15,984 nt of DNA from an uncultured Synechococcaceae cyanobacterium (lineage in GTDB: Bacteria > Cyanobacteriota > Cyanobacteriia > PCC-6307 > Cyanobiaceae). The stretch is taken from positions 1 through 15,984 of the forward strand of contig CACBGC010000018.1 of assembly GCA_902538695.1 (NCBI GenBank), in the 5' to 3' direction. A program made the position numbers and the translations under genes. The notes beneath the pieces were generated by a model. It saw only the letters and a program-made list of their open reading frames with translations. It was not told the DNA's origin and made no database searches. Positions 15,086 to 15,984 of the stretch are shown piece by piece (the first letter of the stretch is position 1; each line of letters begins with the position of its first letter).

Positions 15086-15346
15086 AAACTATAAATACTA
15101 TAGTTGATTATTAATTAATATTCTAAATAGGATCTGCATTAATTATCATCCAATAATTTTCAAATTGTAAGATGAATTTGAAAATTATTTAGATGAGAGG
15201 ATTTACTGGGACTTTAGAATGAAAAAAAACTTTTAATAATATCTAATCTCTTATAAAATTAAAATTATAGTTGGTTAACAAATATATTTCAGATATTAGC
15301 CAAATAGTTCAGCTATTAATAGGATTTAAATAGTAATAATTAAATT
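15086..15346. promoter_or_regulatory. Divergent clpB2-eno intergenic region
   Basis: A 261-base AT-rich spacer with no gene of useful length. Possible clpB2 -10 boxes on the minus strand are TAGAAT (15120-15125) and TATAGT (15097-15102, inside the palindrome ACTATAGT). For eno, TATTAA near 15314-15319 would leave a leader of about 20 nt; no Shine-Dalgarno precedes the GTG. The middle holds the hairpin at 15152-15189, and a small repeat AATAG-TTCAG-CTATT lies at 15303-15317. Promoter calls are weak. Confidence 0.45.
15152..15189. repeat. Perfect 15-bp inverted repeat (AT-rich hairpin) between clpB2 and eno
   Basis: AATAATTTTCAAATT (15152-15166) and AATTTGAAAATTATT (15175-15189) are exact reverse complements around the 8-base loop GTAAGATG. 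Four more pairs, CATC (15147-15150) with GATG (15192-15195), extend the stem across a small internal loop. It lies between two genes transcribed away from each other, so it is not needed as a terminator for either. It might be an operator for a dimeric regulator, a cruciform, or part of an unannotated RNA. Confidence 0.85.
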
Positions 15347-15984
15347 GTGAAAGAAACTATTGATTTTCTTATTGATACTGTTGAAGCAAGGCAAGTCCTT
15401 GATTCAAGAGGTAATCCAACTGTAGAGGCAGAAGTATTTTTGGAATGTGGTGCAAGTGGTAAAGCAATTGTTCCCAGCGGAGCTAGCACTGGTGCTCATG
15501 AGGCACATGAATTAAGAGATGGTGGTTCGAAATATATGGGGAAAGGCGTTTTGAATGCTGTTAATAAAATTCATGAAACAATATCGCCGGCTTTATGTGG
15601 TTTGTCATCTTTAGATCAAACTGCAGTAGATAAATTAATGATTGAAATTGATGGAACTCCTAATAAGTCTAACCTTGGAGCAAATTCAATCCTTGCAGTA
15701 AGTCTTGCAGCTGCTAGAGCATCAGCAAATGCTTTAGACATTCCCCTATATAGATATCTTGGAGATCCATTATCCAACGTTCTTCCAGTCCCATTGATGA
15801 ATGTAATAAATGGTGGTGCTCATGCACCAAATAGTCTTGATTTTCAGGAATTTATGCTTGTTCCACATGGAGTTAATAATTTCAGTGAATCATTAAGAAT
15901 GGGTACTGAAATTTTTCACTCATTAAAATCATTACTTGATCAAAAGGGTCTATCTACTGCTGTAGGCGATGAGGGGGGATTTGC
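15347..15984 (+). CDS. eno: Enolase, 3'-truncated by window edge
   Basis: The first 212 complete codons of enolase, which interconverts 2-phosphoglycerate and phosphoenolpyruvate in the cytoplasm. The start is GTG (15347-15349), giving KETIDFLIDTVEARQVLDSRG; the conserved VEARQVLDSRGNPTVEAEV starts at about residue 12, as in other cyanobacteria. Also visible: VPSGASTGAHEAHELRDG, with the mobile loop Ser residues that coordinate the second magnesium; SNLGANSILAVSLAAARA; MNVINGGAHAPNSLDFQEFMLVP with the His of the HAPN loop; and STAVGDEGGF at the window end, with the catalytic Glu of the GDEGGF motif. The metal-binding Asp/Glu residues and catalytic Lys of the C-terminal barrel lie beyond the window. 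It diverges from clpB2 across 261 bases. Confidence 0.97.
   Translation, partial: MKETIDFLIDTVEARQVLDSRGNPTVEAEVFLECGASGKAIVPSGASTGAHEAHELRDGGSKYMGKGVLNAVNKIHETISPALCGLSSLDQTAVDKLMIEIDGTPNKSNLGANSILAVSLAAARASANALDIPLYRYLGDPLSNVLPVPLMNVINGGAHAPNSLDFQEFMLVPHGVNNFSESLRMGTEIFHSLKSLLDQKGLSTAVGDEGGF

Noticed and set aside
15193..15222. Nine-codon ATG frame just after the 15152-15189 hairpin
   Set aside because: It is too short and lacks a ribosome-binding site; such frames are common by chance.
1..15984. tRNA, rRNA, CRISPR array, insertion sequence or phage genes
   Set aside because: Reading both strands showed no cloverleaf, spaced repeats, transposase or integrase motifs, and composition is even apart from the Ala-rich rplL.

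Overview
The window looks like a stretch of core genome from a marine picocyanobacterium, most likely a high-light-adapted Prochlorococcus. This rests on the very low GC (about 30%), the tight packing with several overlapping genes, the cyanobacterial clpB2-secE-nusG-rplKAJL order, and eno, pgk and murG sequences that read like Prochlorococcus proteins. The organism is inferred from recall of the family, not from a search. There are no mobile elements, CRISPR arrays, tRNA or rRNA genes, and no sign of recent transfer.

Layout. Positions 2-796 hold the 3' part of a peptide/nickel-type ABC ATPase gene (+). Converging on it is a two-gene minus-strand unit, the GTPase ylqF/rbgA and the pseudouridine synthase rluD (789-2611). 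A 213-base divergent spacer with an NtcA-like site then leads into pgk (+, 2825-4033). A secreted or membrane-anchored protein of unknown function (-, 4035-4760) diverges from murG (+, 4801-5892). Downstream come three closely spaced minus-strand genes read in the order rnhA, pyrD, and a cobD/cobC-like aminotransferase (5871-8896). Immediately upstream of these, on the same strand, is the translation block secE-nusG-rplK-rplA-rplJ-rplL (8944-12259), preceded by clpB2 (12320-15085). Diverging from clpB2 is eno (+, 15347 to the window end, partial).

How the genes work together. The minus-strand block from secE to rplL makes the Sec translocon subunit SecE, the transcription factor NusG, and the L11, L1, L10 and L7/L12 proteins of the ribosomal stalks. 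A structured leader of about 165 nt before rplJ looks like the autoregulatory L10 leader. YlqF and RluD act in large-subunit maturation. Pgk and enolase are glycolytic/Calvin-cycle enzymes, MurG makes lipid II, PyrD makes orotate, and the CobD-like enzyme fits the pseudocobalamin pathway.

The window is mostly ordinary. The points most worth a second look are: a ClpB2 whose first ATPase domain has lost the usual arginine-finger pair; an RNase HI with an extra C-terminal region of about 90 residues; a perfect 15-bp AT-rich hairpin between the divergent clpB2 and eno; a long-range stem next to the rplJ start codon; and an NtcA-type site with activator-like geometry before pgk. No clearly new multi-gene system is visible.
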